Below, piece after piece: positions 12,184 to 27,100 of a DNA stretch of 64,000 bases. The notes below the pieces were generated by a model. The model made no database searches. It saw only the letters and a program-made list of their open reading frames with translations, and was not told the origin of the DNA. Source of the DNA: Chiridota heheva (taxonomy: Eukaryota > Echinodermata > Holothuroidea > Apodida > Chiridotidae); assembly GCA_020152595.1 (NCBI GenBank), contig JAIGNY010000566.1, positions 1,358,501 to 1,422,500 on the forward strand, given 5' to 3'. The stretch's first letter is position 1. Each line of letters starts with the position of its first letter. A program made the position numbers and the translations under genes.

Positions 12184-15100
12184 GTGAGTTTGATCCCAAG
12201 CAACTTCTTCATCATGCTTTGTAATTCTTGGTAAATTTCTTGTAAATTTGAGATCATGTGTCTGCTAGTTGTCTGTACGATTAACACGGGTAAAACGCGT
12301 TTTCAGAAAGTTATTGAACTCACAGGGCAAAACATGGCATTTAAGCAGTCAGGGAATATACTACTCCAGTTATTCCTGAAGAAAGAAAAAAAACGCTGTA
12401 TTTCGCCCTTACGGAAAGCATCTTTCGTATCGAAAACGTCAGATACTGTTAGATTTCATTACTTTCAATAGACATTCAAAAAAGTGTTCCCATTTTTCAG
12501 ATTTTCTACAATGCATTACCAAACACTTTAAGAGGAGCTGAGATAGCTAAGATTCCTGTCAGGGATTTGGATACGGTTGGTACAATTCGATTTGGTATCT
12601 TAGCAGATGGAGATTCCAGCATCAGACGTGCAAGAGAGCATAATATGATCGAAATTGATCACGTGACCGGCATGATCAGAATAAATCCTGCAATCCAGGC
12701 GGAGGATGAGCAGGAGATTGATGCAGAAATGGGAATTTACGTGTTTGGTTAGTTCTTGTAATTGATTAAAAGTTGTAATTCATATTTTCATACGTTTGGT
12801 ATTATGGTTTGGATGTTAGAGGCTCGTAAACGTATACAGCCATGATGATGTGTGAGAGTGTGGTTGATTTTGGTGTGTGGATAGTGCCTTTACGTCCTTG
12901 ACGCCAGCTTGTGGACTCGTGTACGATGTACATAGTACAGTAAATTGCATTGATGTATCGTGTATGCTCAAGTGTGTTTGTAAATACTCAATGAAAGAAG
13001 ACAACTAAGTGGTATAGAGATTTTATAATTGTGCAGATGTACCTTACGGCCTACAGATTTTCCCAATTGTTTCGGGTAACGATGACATGAATATGACTGG
13101 GAAGACGGCGGGGATAAATGTGAATTGCTTTTAATTCTATAGCATCGTATACCTTATAGGGAAGACGTGTCTTTTATTAATCATTTGAGAAACGTTACAT
13201 GCAGTTTATACTAGTGTTCTTTCTGATTCACCCATTCTAGATGTCCACTCAGTAGCGTATGTTATCAGTCAAGAAGAACTCAGGTCATTAATTTTAAGGA
13301 CCTGCGGACTACTTTTGAAAATTAAGGAGGCTGCAACGTTCCAAAATGCACCGTGCGTCCCATATGCATGCCATATCCCACAAATTTTAAAGATGATACA
13401 AAACCCTACAAAGTCATAGATTCAAGAAAGATTTTTATCGGATTTATAAAACAAAACTAGCGATTGAACAGTTGAATAGTTAGATCGTTAAGAGAAATTT
13501 ATTATGTGGTCTGGAGATTTCTCAGATTGAAAAAGAAATTAAAGATATCAATACGAAATATAAAAAAAAAAACTATTGAATGGAAACGACTTACCTTTAC
13601 TATAAATTAAAAAAAAGTAAAAAGAATAAAAGTAAAACCAAGTCAAGAATACATGTATAATAAGGTATCAAAAATAATAATGAAAAAATTAGTCATTAAA
13701 AAATATAAGTTCACAATTTTCAGATAGTATACCAATGCAATATTTTTAACATCTTACTCAAAAGCCCTTCGGAATTTTTTTATTTTTTTATTTAGTAAGC
13801 CTTATCATGTTTGTTGTTTCTTATATGCTTCGTCGATTGATCTTTTCAATATCAAGTCGCAATGTATTGTTCTGAAAAATGAATTTCCCACAAAATGTCT
13901 TGTCCTTGATTTCAATTTAGATGGTGTCCATGCCTCCACTGCGCGATTTCGCATAAGGATAACAGGTATAAGTGACCGTCTTGTCGCCAATAGTGTAAGC
14001 GCCCACATTCTCAACATCACAGAGAAAGAGTTTCTTCGTAAATCGGGCATCCAAATTCTACGAAACACTACCAAGGAGCTCTTGGGTGCGAGTAGCGTCA
14101 CCATCTTTAATATACAGGAGTTTAGTGCCAATAACGAAAGCTACGTCAAAGTCTCATTCAGTGCCAAGAGGGAAACTGGTGAGTTCTTCAGCCCGGTGGA
14201 GGTACTAAATCTGATCTACTTTGAAATGGATAAAATGGAGACGATGTGTGGGTTCGCTGTGAATCCCGCCGAGGAGGATAATTGTCTAGCGGAGATGTGC
14301 AACAAAAGACAGCGGTGCGTCACACGGAAAACGATACGTCGCGAACAGCTTACATATCATACAACCATCGATGACTTGATGCTGGAGTTTTACGGAATTC
14401 CCCCGATGGTAGAGCAATGGTGTGAATGTTTAGCGGAGAACAAACATGGCAACTGTTCCCGGCTTGACCTTTGTTCCTCACAACCATGTTTTAATAACGG
14501 TACCTGCTATGAGAATTTTCGGAATATGTCGTATGCGTGTATTTGCACTGATGGATTTTCAGGTGAGATATGTTTCGCTATCATTATATATGTGTTCTAT
14601 GTAAGTGCACAAATGTAGTCTTTTTTCGATTCGATTAAAAGAGAAAAAGGCGAAAGAAAGGACATGAACTGAAATCGTCCCTATCAATCTGATCACGTGA
14701 TTATCTTACTCTATGAAATGCAAGTTAAAGTGTAAGATTTATTTCCCGGTTGTGGACAATAACGTGATGGAGCCATTCGTTTATATAAAATTCAAGCAAG
14801 ATAGGTAAATATTTACATTTCTGATTGACATTAAAGATAAATGACTTGTTTTGGTCAGCATGTTAACTCTTAGATACCTAATTAGCATAAATTGCGCAAT
14901 ATTTTCTGACCTCAGAATGGTTCACCTAGAAAGTTGCTTGTGTCAAACTTATTGTTTTTTGATTCATCCCAATTATTTTAAATGGGAGAAGTTGTCTACA
15001 GTGAGCAGGAAATTGGATATTATTTTAACCTTAATCCTGCAGATTAAATGCAGAACGCAATTTGAAAACCTGTGATATTTGAAAATTGGGAAAGAATTTC

Positions 15101-18100
15101 TCTTTCATACATCATAACTTTTGCACATGATAAAAAATTTTTTTATAAACTTTGATTTGTCATAACTAGTAGTAGTATCAGTGATGGATTCCACTAGATT
15201 ACATACAATCAGAGAACCAAATTTTGTCATAAATGTTTTTACTAGATAAGGTGAATTGGCGCTTCTAATTTTAATTCAAAAGATGGCAATGGTTCTTCAT
15301 CTAACATGGGACATTGTTTCTTTAGATTTGCATTTATCTTTTTAAGTGCTTTCCTGAAAACTCCCACATGTCACAAATACGAAAAGCTCAAATTTATATC
15401 AATTTTTTAATATGATTTGATGATGGATATATATCGTAATTTACTTAAAGCATAGAAACATCATTTGTTGATGACAGATATAAGATAGCACGAATGTTAA
15501 ACACGTGTACAAATCACAACTAGCACAGTTTTTGGGAATCAAAAAGTGATAATTTCACCGCTTTTGAAGATACTCTTATAAAATTCTGGTAGATTAGTTT
15601 TTTTTTAAAAGAGAAACAAATCAATTTAATAAAGATAAAATAACGTCATTCTTGTTATCTTTATCATCAGGTAAAAACTGTGAAATTGGGCAGAATCAAA
15701 TAAATTGCTATAAAGGGCGTGCAAATTCGATGAGTTGTGCCAGGACCTACCGGGTGCAGGATTCCAGTGTGTCTGTAATTTCAACTCAGGGTGCCATCAG
15801 CGGACGAGCTGGCATTTTCCTATCGGGGCTTATCTCGCGTTTCCAACTTTGCAACTAAAGTCTACGGTGAAGATTTCTTTAAAGTAGGAACACATGATTA
15901 TATTTTCGTGTAGCTTTATGGTCATGGTTGTAGGGGGTGGGGTTGGTTGAGTTGAGGGTGTGGTGGGCGTGTTGGTTTAGGTGTTGGTGTTGGTGGGGTT
16001 GATAAATCTTTCACAATATAAATATCCAAAAGGTAACATTTGCTCGTATTTATTTGTCTCAGTTGTGCATGGTCAGATGATTCAGTATTCGTGCTGTGTC
16101 ATTCCATGTTTGTATAGGTTAAGACACATGTCACTTTAAAGCCTATAACGAATGTGCCGCTGTATTATTGATTTCCAATTCACTGGTATTTTACAGTACT
16201 TCTTCAGTATGTAGTCAGATGATTAATATAAGTCCAATCCAAATTCTATAAACTATATTTAATTAGAAATGATAACAATAGGAAGGTCCTTTCAGACAAT
16301 CCTATCAGTAGCGTTTTCGAATTTCAAAATTAAAAACAACATAAACATATAGTGGAAATATTTTAAAGTATTCCATAACGTAAAAGATAAGACATCTTAG
16401 CTGAACCAACCATCATATACACCATACGCTGTTTAAATTGAGATATGTACAATGCAGTTATTTATCTTCCCTTTCAGTTTCTCGACGTTTCAGACGAATG
16501 GATTGTTGCTCTACGTTGGACGGTTTTCACAACAGTACGATTTCCTTGCTTTGGAAATCGTGAGAGGTGAAGTGTCATTCACCTTTAATGTCGGTCGTTT
16601 TATCATGAGGATCAAGGTAGGAATTCCGGGCGGCGTCAGCGATGGTAACTGGCATAACGTGGAGCTGGTATACCATGAAAAGGTACGATTAATCTACGCC
16701 GTTGGGTCAACCACGGTATTAGTGTTACCAATAATTATAACAATTTTCTTCACGTTAATAAAACAGCATTGTACGTACTTAGATTTTCTAATAATGCAGA
16801 CAAATAATCTGATGAAATCTTTTAACGTTGACCGAATCATGTGCATCAAACTGTCTAAAGATCTCTTGGACACACAGGTGTATGACTGATTAATTGGGAG
16901 ACAAAATTGTGGTTTTTTAAAGTCAGACACCCATCCCTGTGATCTTTAACGTATTTTCCTTCCACGAAATGGGAAAGTTCGTGAGCATATGCTCCCTCAG
17001 ACACAAAATGTTCACCCAATATAACGAATATATGTGAAAAAATAATGTTCAAACCGAATTATAGATACATGGCGGTCTTTATTGCTTGACAATATGATTA
17101 ATCCTTCAAATGAAGGTTTCTCCAGGACAATTACAATAAGATCCTCATTTGATTTTTGTACATAGATCATCATCTGATTGTTGTACTTAGATCATCATCT
17201 GATTGTTGTACTTAAATTATCATCTGTTTGTTGTACTTAGATCAGAATATGATAGTTGTACTTAGATCATCATCTGATTGTTGTACTTAGATCATCATCT
17301 GATTTTTGTACATAGATCATCATCTGATTGTTATACTTAAATCATCATCTGATTGTTGTACTTAGATCATCATCTGATTGTTGTACTTAGATCATCATCT
17401 GATTGTTGTACTTAGATTATCATCTGATTGTTATACTTAGATCATCATCTGATTGTTGTACTTAGATCATCATCTGATTATTGTATCTTTCGTTAGACAA
17501 ACGCGTTGTCTTTACATTTGTAGGTAGTGAAGTCATTCTGGATGGATGCAAGGATGACCAGGAATTCAGTGATTTTGAGTGCGCGGCGTATGCCACTCAG
17601 GCTCTGGACGTCACCACATGGTAAGTTTTTAAACTCTTCGAGCAGTTTGAGGTCGAAACAACTGAAATCAGGAGTATATAATAACTAACCATAGCGATAC
17701 GTGGAAAAAGATTTGCTGTAATTGTTTTATAATTGTATCAAGTATAAATATTCATTCACTTAAAGATTGGGTGGGGTGCTGTGTCGGATCTTGTTGCAAT
17801 GCCAGTCGCTGGTGAAAAGTAAAACGGATCCAACAAAAAAAAAATTTAAACGAGAAATATCACCTTCGTTTCACCGTTTTACAATTCGCTAATTGAGACG
17901 TAATATGGACGTTGAAATGTCGAAGGTTATTCGTCAGCTTACCCTCCATTAAGCAGGTAAGCGGAGCTATGAAGCATAAATGGTCATTATAGAGAGTACA
18001 TAGCGCTTGTTTTAAGACGAATTACCCCCGGAACGTCCTCAAGTGACACGTGTTTACAGTTTAAAGCTGTCCAAAAAGCTTCACGGATTGATGTTCGGCG

Positions 18101-21100
18101 TTTTAACTTTTCGAAAATGTTTGTTAATGAGTGGAATGGTTTGCCTTGTGGGTGATTTGCTCAGATTCTGCTGATAATTTAAAGTCAAGATTACTAACTA
18201 TGGGCTTCTTTGTTTACTTTCTCTGTATTTTTATTTGGGGATGGTGGTGTTATTTTGAGTTTAAATATCAAATAAATGATATTCATGGAATGTTTACGAA
18301 GACTTAAATTAACCAGGGAGTTGTCCAAATAAGAACTTCCTGAGTTAACAAAGCACAAGCTATCAGCATGAATGTGTAAATTACAAAGATAGCATAGCTC
18401 TCAGAATGATCACTGTATACAGAGATAAAATACGAAGAAATTCATTGGTTGAGGTCGAATAAAAATGATACACGCTTACGGACTGTACTAAGATACAGAA
18501 AACGAGAAAGTTAGTAAATGTTGTGAAACAAACGATATTAAGAATCAATACGGAAAACAATACTTATAATGGAACACATAAAATGATATCAGCATATCTA
18601 ATGAAAGGTTCAGTCTTAACAATTTTAATGTTGGGAGTATCCTTCTATTATCTACACCGTCACCTTTCCAATGTGGGCCTTAAAGCTTGCCCCTATGGCT
18701 GCTCAAGCTGAAAACGCCAGTGTTCCACAGATGGGTACGTAGCAAATGATGTCAACTATTGAATTTGATGAAGTCTCATGAGGTCATGGGGAACATGGGT
18801 AGTGACGTCAGCACAAAACACTGCTAAATTTCTATAAGGTTGCTATGGTGATATGAATATGTTGAGTAAACTACGAGACTTGTAAAACTGAAGATGACAA
18901 CGAGATGAGAATGATGTAAAATGTCTTGGAACATGAAAAGATGTAAATTTACCTTGAGATACTATACTGCTAGAAAACTAGTTTTTATTGTGTTACCACA
19001 GTTATATTAGAGCAGGTCTGTAAAATTATCGGATCACTTAGTATGTATATGCTTTTTTCTTCAATTATTTTGCTGTCAGGAAAATTAAGTAAAGGAAATA
19101 TTCACAAAGAGAGTCCATATAAAGAGAATTATTCACGCCTCAAATTGCATATTCAATACTAGCAGTATGTTGTTGAAGATACTCAGAGCCGTGGCAAAAA
19201 TGGTAAAAAAAGGAAACTAAAATAATTAAAAGAAAAGAAAAGGAATGACATGTTTAGTGAGATTCGTAAAGAGCCTGCCCGGGTACTCAAACACCATTAA
19301 CTGATTAAAGTCAATTAAAATCATCTTCAAGAATTGCAGTTCCCGAATTTTTGAAATAAAATTTCTAGAAAAATGTATTTTTGAAAGCTATATTTTTGGG
19401 CATTTGAATAATGAACAGTTGAATTTGACAATTTATGCAACGAGATGCATTGAAATATAGCAATCAACAGTCACCTTTATTTATTTTCGGGTCTTGTAGT
19501 CATTTAGACAGGAGTGCAATTTTCGTCTTCACAGAAAGTAAGTTTTGAATATTATGAATGCATGTAGAATTCATTTACTTGAAGGCAGATGGGATGAGGG
19601 AGGCGCCATGTCCAAATTAAAACGTAGGAAGAATGTTTAATTTACTAATGGTCAGTTAGCCCACCCAAGACCCCACTCCTCTCCTCAAGAAAAAACATAC
19701 ATTCTCCTGCTTTTCATACTATAATTTTCAGGTCCAATGTGATTATGGAATTTGAAAACATGTAAATGCATGCAGCCGTTTTGCTCAAATTTTGAGATAA
19801 AATTGTACATTGCGCATATAATATGCAAGGTTTAAAGGACTGGTAACACGTTTGATATCAACAAATGTATTTTATAATTTGGATCAAATTTCTAATACAT
19901 ATGTAGTCTGAAAAATGTCTCAGTCTTTTACAATCTTAGAAAACCCCTTTTTACCGCTCATATAAACAACTTAACTTTCTATTCTAATTTCTGTTATTAA
20001 CATTTTGTGACGTGTCAAGTCAAATGTCCGACTGGTCGCACGTAGGCCTAGCTCGGGTCCAGCTGTAGGCCAACACTTTTAGCTTTATTTTGGCAGTTTG
20101 GTGATTTCTAGGAAATATATCGCATGATGGTATAGCTTTGACGAAAAAGAGAGAATTGTGTGAATCAGTGCATGTACTGATGTACCGGATGAGACTGAAA
20201 GGCAACTAATTATTTCCAAAATGTATTCGTAAGTTACCTTAAATCTGCAGTGTTGTGAAGGCGTTCCCGAAGGGTTTGTGATACATGTACGTATATGTCT
20301 GGAACTTCGCGTTCAGCCGGCTCAAAGTGGCTAACTTCACCCGCTAATATCTCGAATATGTATGGTTGGATTGCATCCTCATACTATGGGGGTCTATCCG
20401 TCAAGTTCTCAAAAGGAATCTTCTGTATCTGAAGTATGAGGGGATGAAATTTCCTAACTTTTTTTAACGAAATTTTAGGTCTGTAATTACTTTGTACGCG
20501 TTTACACAGGCATCGAAATCGAAACTGTCATAGTTTACCGACTGGGCTCCACAGCTGCAGGCCGTGCTACAAAGTCAAAACAATAATTATACAAGCGCAA
20601 AAATGAACGAGGAACGAGCACGGACAAGGGAAGCCAAAGGCCACACAAATAAACACACCTGACAACAGCCAGGGGACACATAAAGTAAAACGTTAACATA
20701 AAGGAGTCGTTTCAGAGCCACCCCACCCTAGAAGAACTACAAATGGTAACTATAGATACACACCATACCAGCAATTTCCAGGTTGGAACATAAGAATAAC
20801 ACCAAATAGAAAGATATATAAGAAAAAATGACTAGGCTAGGCCAAGGAAAAAAACTAAATAAGAGTCGCCAAAAACTGGCCTTTCACATTAGGCTGAATG
20901 AAATTCGAGAGGATCAACTGTTCTTCAATAATACAGCTTTTTAAAAAGTGATTATCAGTTGCAAAGCGGTTTTTACACAGGCAGTTCTGCGTGGGTCTAC
21001 ATCTTGCAACGTCACATATTTAAAGAGGGAGGCTCGTTTTAGTAGAATACGGTAAAAATGGGGAAATACTATATTTTGACGTCACTTCCGGTTGTGGTGG

Positions 21101-24100
21101 CAAGATCCGATCCTCAGTCTGTTTGTACCACACAGTACAGCCAGACACTAGCATGTACGTTGTGTGTGCAGGATTACATACACAGCGCATTACGTTACTG
21201 TGACAAGAAACTCATTTGTTTTTTTTCAATGCGTTTTTGTCAGAGAGCGAAAGTGAAATTTTAGTATTATAATACTACAATGATAGTCACCAAATGAAAA
21301 TTACTGAGAGAAAAAAAGAAGAAGATGAAAGCAAAAGTCAAAATAAACGATTTTACCAGGGCTCGAACTCACGACATGATTTAAAAAAAAGTTGATTTAG
21401 ATCGCCGCAACCATCTGTGCCATTTTGTGTCGTGACCGAATCGCGCAGCAAAATTTCAACCAATCAAAATTTGTTAAAGAAACTCTAAGTATTGTGCACA
21501 TATGACGATATCGCCTCTTGAAATAAATTTGCGGACGCCACAGAGAGTGATTATTCTGAACTTCAAACCAAGGCGATTTTCACACTTTTTCAATTATTAT
21601 TTTGAATAGGTTACTAAGTATTCAGTGAGTGTCAAACATCAATTTAATTTATGTTAGGTATTTCGGCGCTAAATTACGCGTGGAATACCTTTTGAGATCC
21701 CTCACTTGTAGTTCAGTTAACAATAATCTGAAGTATTACTTAATCAACTCTAAGACCAAACCTATAACAACGAATGTAAATTGTGTATCATTCTTTCTAT
21801 TTCTTTGCTAAGATGTCTTTTATCATATTTTTAAATGTTTTCATGGACATATTTAGGCTTTTCTTCTTCTTTTATGTTTGTCTGTGTTATCGATATTGGT
21901 GTACTTTTCTGTAAAGGAGGTATTTTATGAACAGAAAATACTTGTCTTCGAATTTCCCTCAATCATGATATTTAATTATTGTTTGTACTATTTTTTTATA
22001 TATGATATACAAAATGGTGGAGAGCAAATGCATGGATGGTTGGACAACCCCCTCCCCCTCCGGCAATAAAGCAACATATATAGACACATGATACTGAAAC
22101 GAGCCACAAACATTTTTAGTAATCTTTGTCGTCATTGCAGAGGTCGTTGACATTTCGAACAAAATTGAATTTTCAGATTAAATTTCATGTTTCTTTTATA
22201 ACCTACATTCATGTCACATGGGAGCTCATTCTAATTGTTTTCGCATCCAATTCATTTGAATAGTTCAGTGACCTTCTTTAAGCAAAACGACTGGAAGAAG
22301 ACTCCACTGTGAGAATTAAATATTTATCTTTATGTTTTACTTTTGTTAGCGCCATGTTTTATGATGATGTTTTATGATGACACGTGAGCCTTTAATGGAG
22401 ACGTCCAAAATGGTTTCCGATTAACAAAAACAAAGTAGTTATAAGATCAAATCAACTGTTTATATTTAAACTTATTTAAGGCAAATGGGTCTGAGGTCAA
22501 AGGCTTAATTCCTCTCGTTTCATGAAGGTCTATTGTCGGTTAGCGGCAACGACGGATGAATTGATTTAGCGTTAAGCAATTCAGAATGATAATTGATATA
22601 CATGAAAATAGTCAACATTACATTCAAATCGATTAACGATTATTTTCCATTTTCAGGCATTGAAATTTGTATAATTGGGTGGTATTTTCAATTCTTTTTT
22701 TTTTAATTGTCCATTATAACTCTTCGAAGGATTCAATGATTTACCGTTTCACACCGTTTGTTTGCCTTAAATGTAAATATTCAACAGCCCGATTGTACTA
22801 TGTTTTGGACCGTTTTTAAATGGTGTCGTGTACATGATCTTGATTAAAACAAACTAGTGCGCAACTGTGTATTATCATTCGCGCAACTTATACTCGTACT
22901 CGAAGAAAATGGCGGATTGAGATATTAGTTGTGCACACGGCACTAATATGTCAAGCGAGCTTGCATGATTTTAATGCTGATGATTTTCGAACTTTCTGAA
23001 TGAAGTAAGGGGGATAAATTCTTATGGTCGATATTCAGTTGTTTTAGCTGAGAAAGTTACGCGCAATTACAGGTCAAGAGTAGAAACAGATGTTCATATT
23101 CAGATATCAAAGGTTAATTGGGAGGCGCCATATTTGATAGACTTGAAAGTAAAGTTCAGGTAATTTTCCACCATATTCATGTTAATAGACGTTTGAGGTA
23201 TGGTATTCTAGTAATCTATTACGCCCACAAAAAAGATCATCTTTCTTATGGGTGAACAGCATGAAGATGACCAGATTGAAGGTAATCGATTTTAATCGGT
23301 GCGTGGAGATCTAACCTTTATTCGACGTACGTGTTTTCACCTTTGGTCTAAAAAACTCTTTAAACCTGAATACTGCCGTTTGACGGTTCACTGATTATCA
23401 GATTCTAGGTCTAAGTTAATCATATGCCTGTCATCTTTTAAGTTTGAAATCCAAGATTATTATGTGATAGGCCTAATAATAAAACAAATTTCCCCCAAAA
23501 TTAGCTTATTGATTTTTAAATGACTTGTCACGTTAATACTTTCGAAAGGTCTCTGTATTAAAAGAAAAAGAATATGGTTTTTCGAACCGCCACAACAATT
23601 TCTTGAAATTGCAGTATTCTCCTATTTCATATGTGAGCCCCACACAGTACTACAGCAAATGTAAAATAAATCAAGGTGCGCCCAAAGGGTCCTTATTCAC
23701 GTAATGTCACGGGGTCATATCAGCTAGGACTGTTCGAGTTTCACTCTGGGGAATATTCTATTATCCGAAATTAGGTTGTCGATTATCAAAGTGAATCCCA
23801 AGTTACAGACAGTTTCAACATCCCAAGAATAGGATTAAGAACAATCACCTGGAAATTGAGATTTCCCTTCACATAGACTAACTACATTTTCTATTGTACA
23901 ACACCCCTGTTAGCAAAGATTGTGTGAACATGGCGAAAGGCGGATCTGTGGTGACAGGGCCGAAGTTCGATCCTTGGTAGTGCTAACGGTTGGCCAAAGA
24001 AGTGGGGCAGGGCACCCCAGGCAATAGTTGCAAGGCTTCTCCGGTCCAGCTAAACATTTTAACCAATATTCACATCCTAAATCTGGGCATTTCAAGGCAA

Positions 24101-27100
24101 AATATCATCCCTCTTTTCGCGTAGTGACGAATGTCACTTGTGTCGTAACGAATGTCAAAATTGTTAATTCCGCATACTATCGAATATTCGGAAACTTTGG
24201 AAGCTTGATGAAATAAAAGTTGATAAACGTATTATAAAGCTTTATATATCATTGGAAAGAACAAATAATAATCTTTTAACAATTTTACTTACAATAAAGA
24301 TATTTTAAGCAAAATTTTATATTATGAAGCTTCAAAGACATTCGTCAGTATGCGGAAATAATACTCCAGTATTTCGCGGCAATTTTCGTTAACACATTCG
24401 TCAGTATCCGGAAAGACGGACGTTATGTTCAAAATTCAAAGTTACACAAAAACGATATATTTATTTTCAAATTTACATCAAACGCGTCTTCTTATCCCAG
24501 GTTTACAACCTAAGCAGTATTTTTTAACTTCAAATGTACTCAACATTCAACTGTTCATTTTGGACCCCTGTATAATCAAGACATCCCTTAGAAATTCTTG
24601 ACTCGCTTTTAAACGTGAGAAGGGGCGGGCCCGCGAATTGCTATTCGATACCCCATCCCCCCGCCACCCACCCCAAGTCTCGGTGAGAAAATAGGAGATA
24701 TATTAGTTTTGAACGTTTGACTGTTTGACTGAATGATATCAACGCTTCAGTGACTATTAATACTATAGGATGAATTTAAGCCTTTCTTGGAGGATATCTT
24801 GGCAAAATTTAAAATAGACAGTTAAATACCAGCAATCTTCACAGAATTTTAAACCCTCTTCCCTGAATATCTCTTTCAACCCATGCAGCAGTGCCTTACA
24901 ACCTTGTGCAAGGTAATGTATGGCCAGCACACATATGTTTGCCTGTCAAGTCTGTTGATGTTGTTATAGTTCACTGACGGTGTCTGTGTGAAAACATAGA
25001 TTTTGGATTTAAAACAAAATTCTTCTGGCCAATTTGAAAAGCAAAATCTACTGAAAAACTTTAAAATTGCAAATTTCTTTTGCCAGCAGCTCGGTTAGAT
25101 TTTTGACATTTGAAGCGCTCCTTCAAATAGATGTTTGTTTGAAATCAATTCCTTATTCCATTTTAAAATAAAATGAAATAATTAAGAAAATGACCTTTTG
25201 GTGCGCTTTATGAAATTAGACTACCCCGGAGCTGAAATATCAACAGATCAAAGGGCTTTGTTGCAGATTATAATCGATACATTTCAAAAATTGTTACTTC
25301 ATATTTATAAAGGTAAACAATGATGTTATCATAGCGCCCCCACGCCGTTATCTGGTTATCTTTCTTCCACCCCGAGGAATCTTGACCATATCATGGTCAT
25401 TTGGGATGTGATGCCAATATACTTATGACCACATCTTGGTCATTTGGGATGTGATGTCAATACACGTATGACCATATCTTGGTTATTTGGGACGCGATTC
25501 CAATAGTTATTAATTCGTTATCCTCGGAAGTCCTGAATTTCATCAGGGGAATATATAAAGTATGGTTTTAATACAACGAATTATTAGTAATAATAATATA
25601 TAATCTTTCGCAAAAGTATCAGTAAATTTTGCTTCTTTTGAATTCTTAAGTGTCACACGATCACAATCCAATGATGACGCAGGTTGTTAAAATCAAATTT
25701 AGAGAAAAGCTTTGTCAGGTTGGGTGAATAATCTGTAACACACTGTCCTGTAGGTGTATCTCTGATTGATTGCTTTTTTTACAGACCAGCCTGCCAGCTC
25801 CCTGGGTGAAATTTGAAAATATGGATGTGCCCGGGAGGGAGGAGGGTGGGGGAGGGGGTGAGGGTGATAAGGAAATTCAAGATTTTTGCCCATTGTCATT
25901 ATAAATATTGATTTACTTTCCTAATGTTAATTCTTACGAAAAATTACTTATTACACAAACAAATGATCAATGTCATTAATTGCAAATTTTGAAGAAAAAA
26001 TTATCGGCCACATGTGCCAGGCTTAGTGTGACCAAACAATCACGTCAACTCTTCTGATTGGCGGAAAATCGTAGCAGCTTCACGTTTTCAGCTTATTTCA
26101 TTGCTTTACCTCGGCATGCATTATAACCACAATAAAGTGCAAATAAAGCTAGAGCAAGATTCGGGATTATGATTTCTCACTCCCACCCCCCCCCCCCCCT
26201 CCCCTGCCTCTTCTCTTTTCCTGCATGTTCCAGAAAATTGTTACTGAAAAGTGAAATTATCCATAATAGACAGTGGGGCAATGCTAGAAATTCCCTTCCT
26301 ATTTGGAGTTTCTTAATCCACCTCTTGGGGCAACACAAAAAATACATCAATCTGTGGGAAATAACTTGCTTATTGATAAACTAAAAAGTGCCAAATCAGT
26401 AAATTGACAGCAGTCTTGGTCATATAAATGGCCAAAAAAAAAAAAAATCATTGTAGAGGGCGCCCTTACATCAAATAAACTGATTTTTTGCTAATTACTC
26501 CTTAACATCCAAAAAATTGGGGTGGAACTTTTAAGTTAAGCAATAAGCAAATTATTTTCCTCAGATTGATGTAATTTCTTTGTTGCCCCAAGAGGCGGAC
26601 TACGAAAGTGCAGAATGGAGACATTCGGCCCACAGTCTATAAGTTACATCTTGAGCGATCAAAAGAATATATGACAAAAACATATCATCATGTTGCTTTA
26701 CATCATCTGATCACGGAGCTTTCTCTGCATGCTAACATCCGTACATGGGAAAAAATCATCAACTATCATAAATGTAGGGCGGGTGAACCTAAAATAAACT
26801 GACCTCCCCAGGATGCTTCCTTGTGTTACCATGACGGTCCATAATGTTACCCACCAGCCCATTGAGCTGTGACTGGTATACCTGTAATTCAATCCAATGG
26901 TATACTTCATTCAGTAAGGTATAAATCATGACCAGTCGTGACCTCAAAAGCCGGGCTCAAAAGACAAGATTATTCAACGTTGTATCAGGGAGTTAGCTCC
27001 TTGGTTGTATTATTGGCAGTATAAAGAAGATTGTAACCAAACCTTTATGATTATAAACAATTTCACGACAAACTGTGGTAGTTTTATAAATATTAAGGTT

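Noticed and set aside
13805-14131. 108-codon ORF on the - strand
   Set aside because: Lies over the cadherin cysteine-region exon, which has good splice sites and homology on the + strand; it is an antisense shadow.
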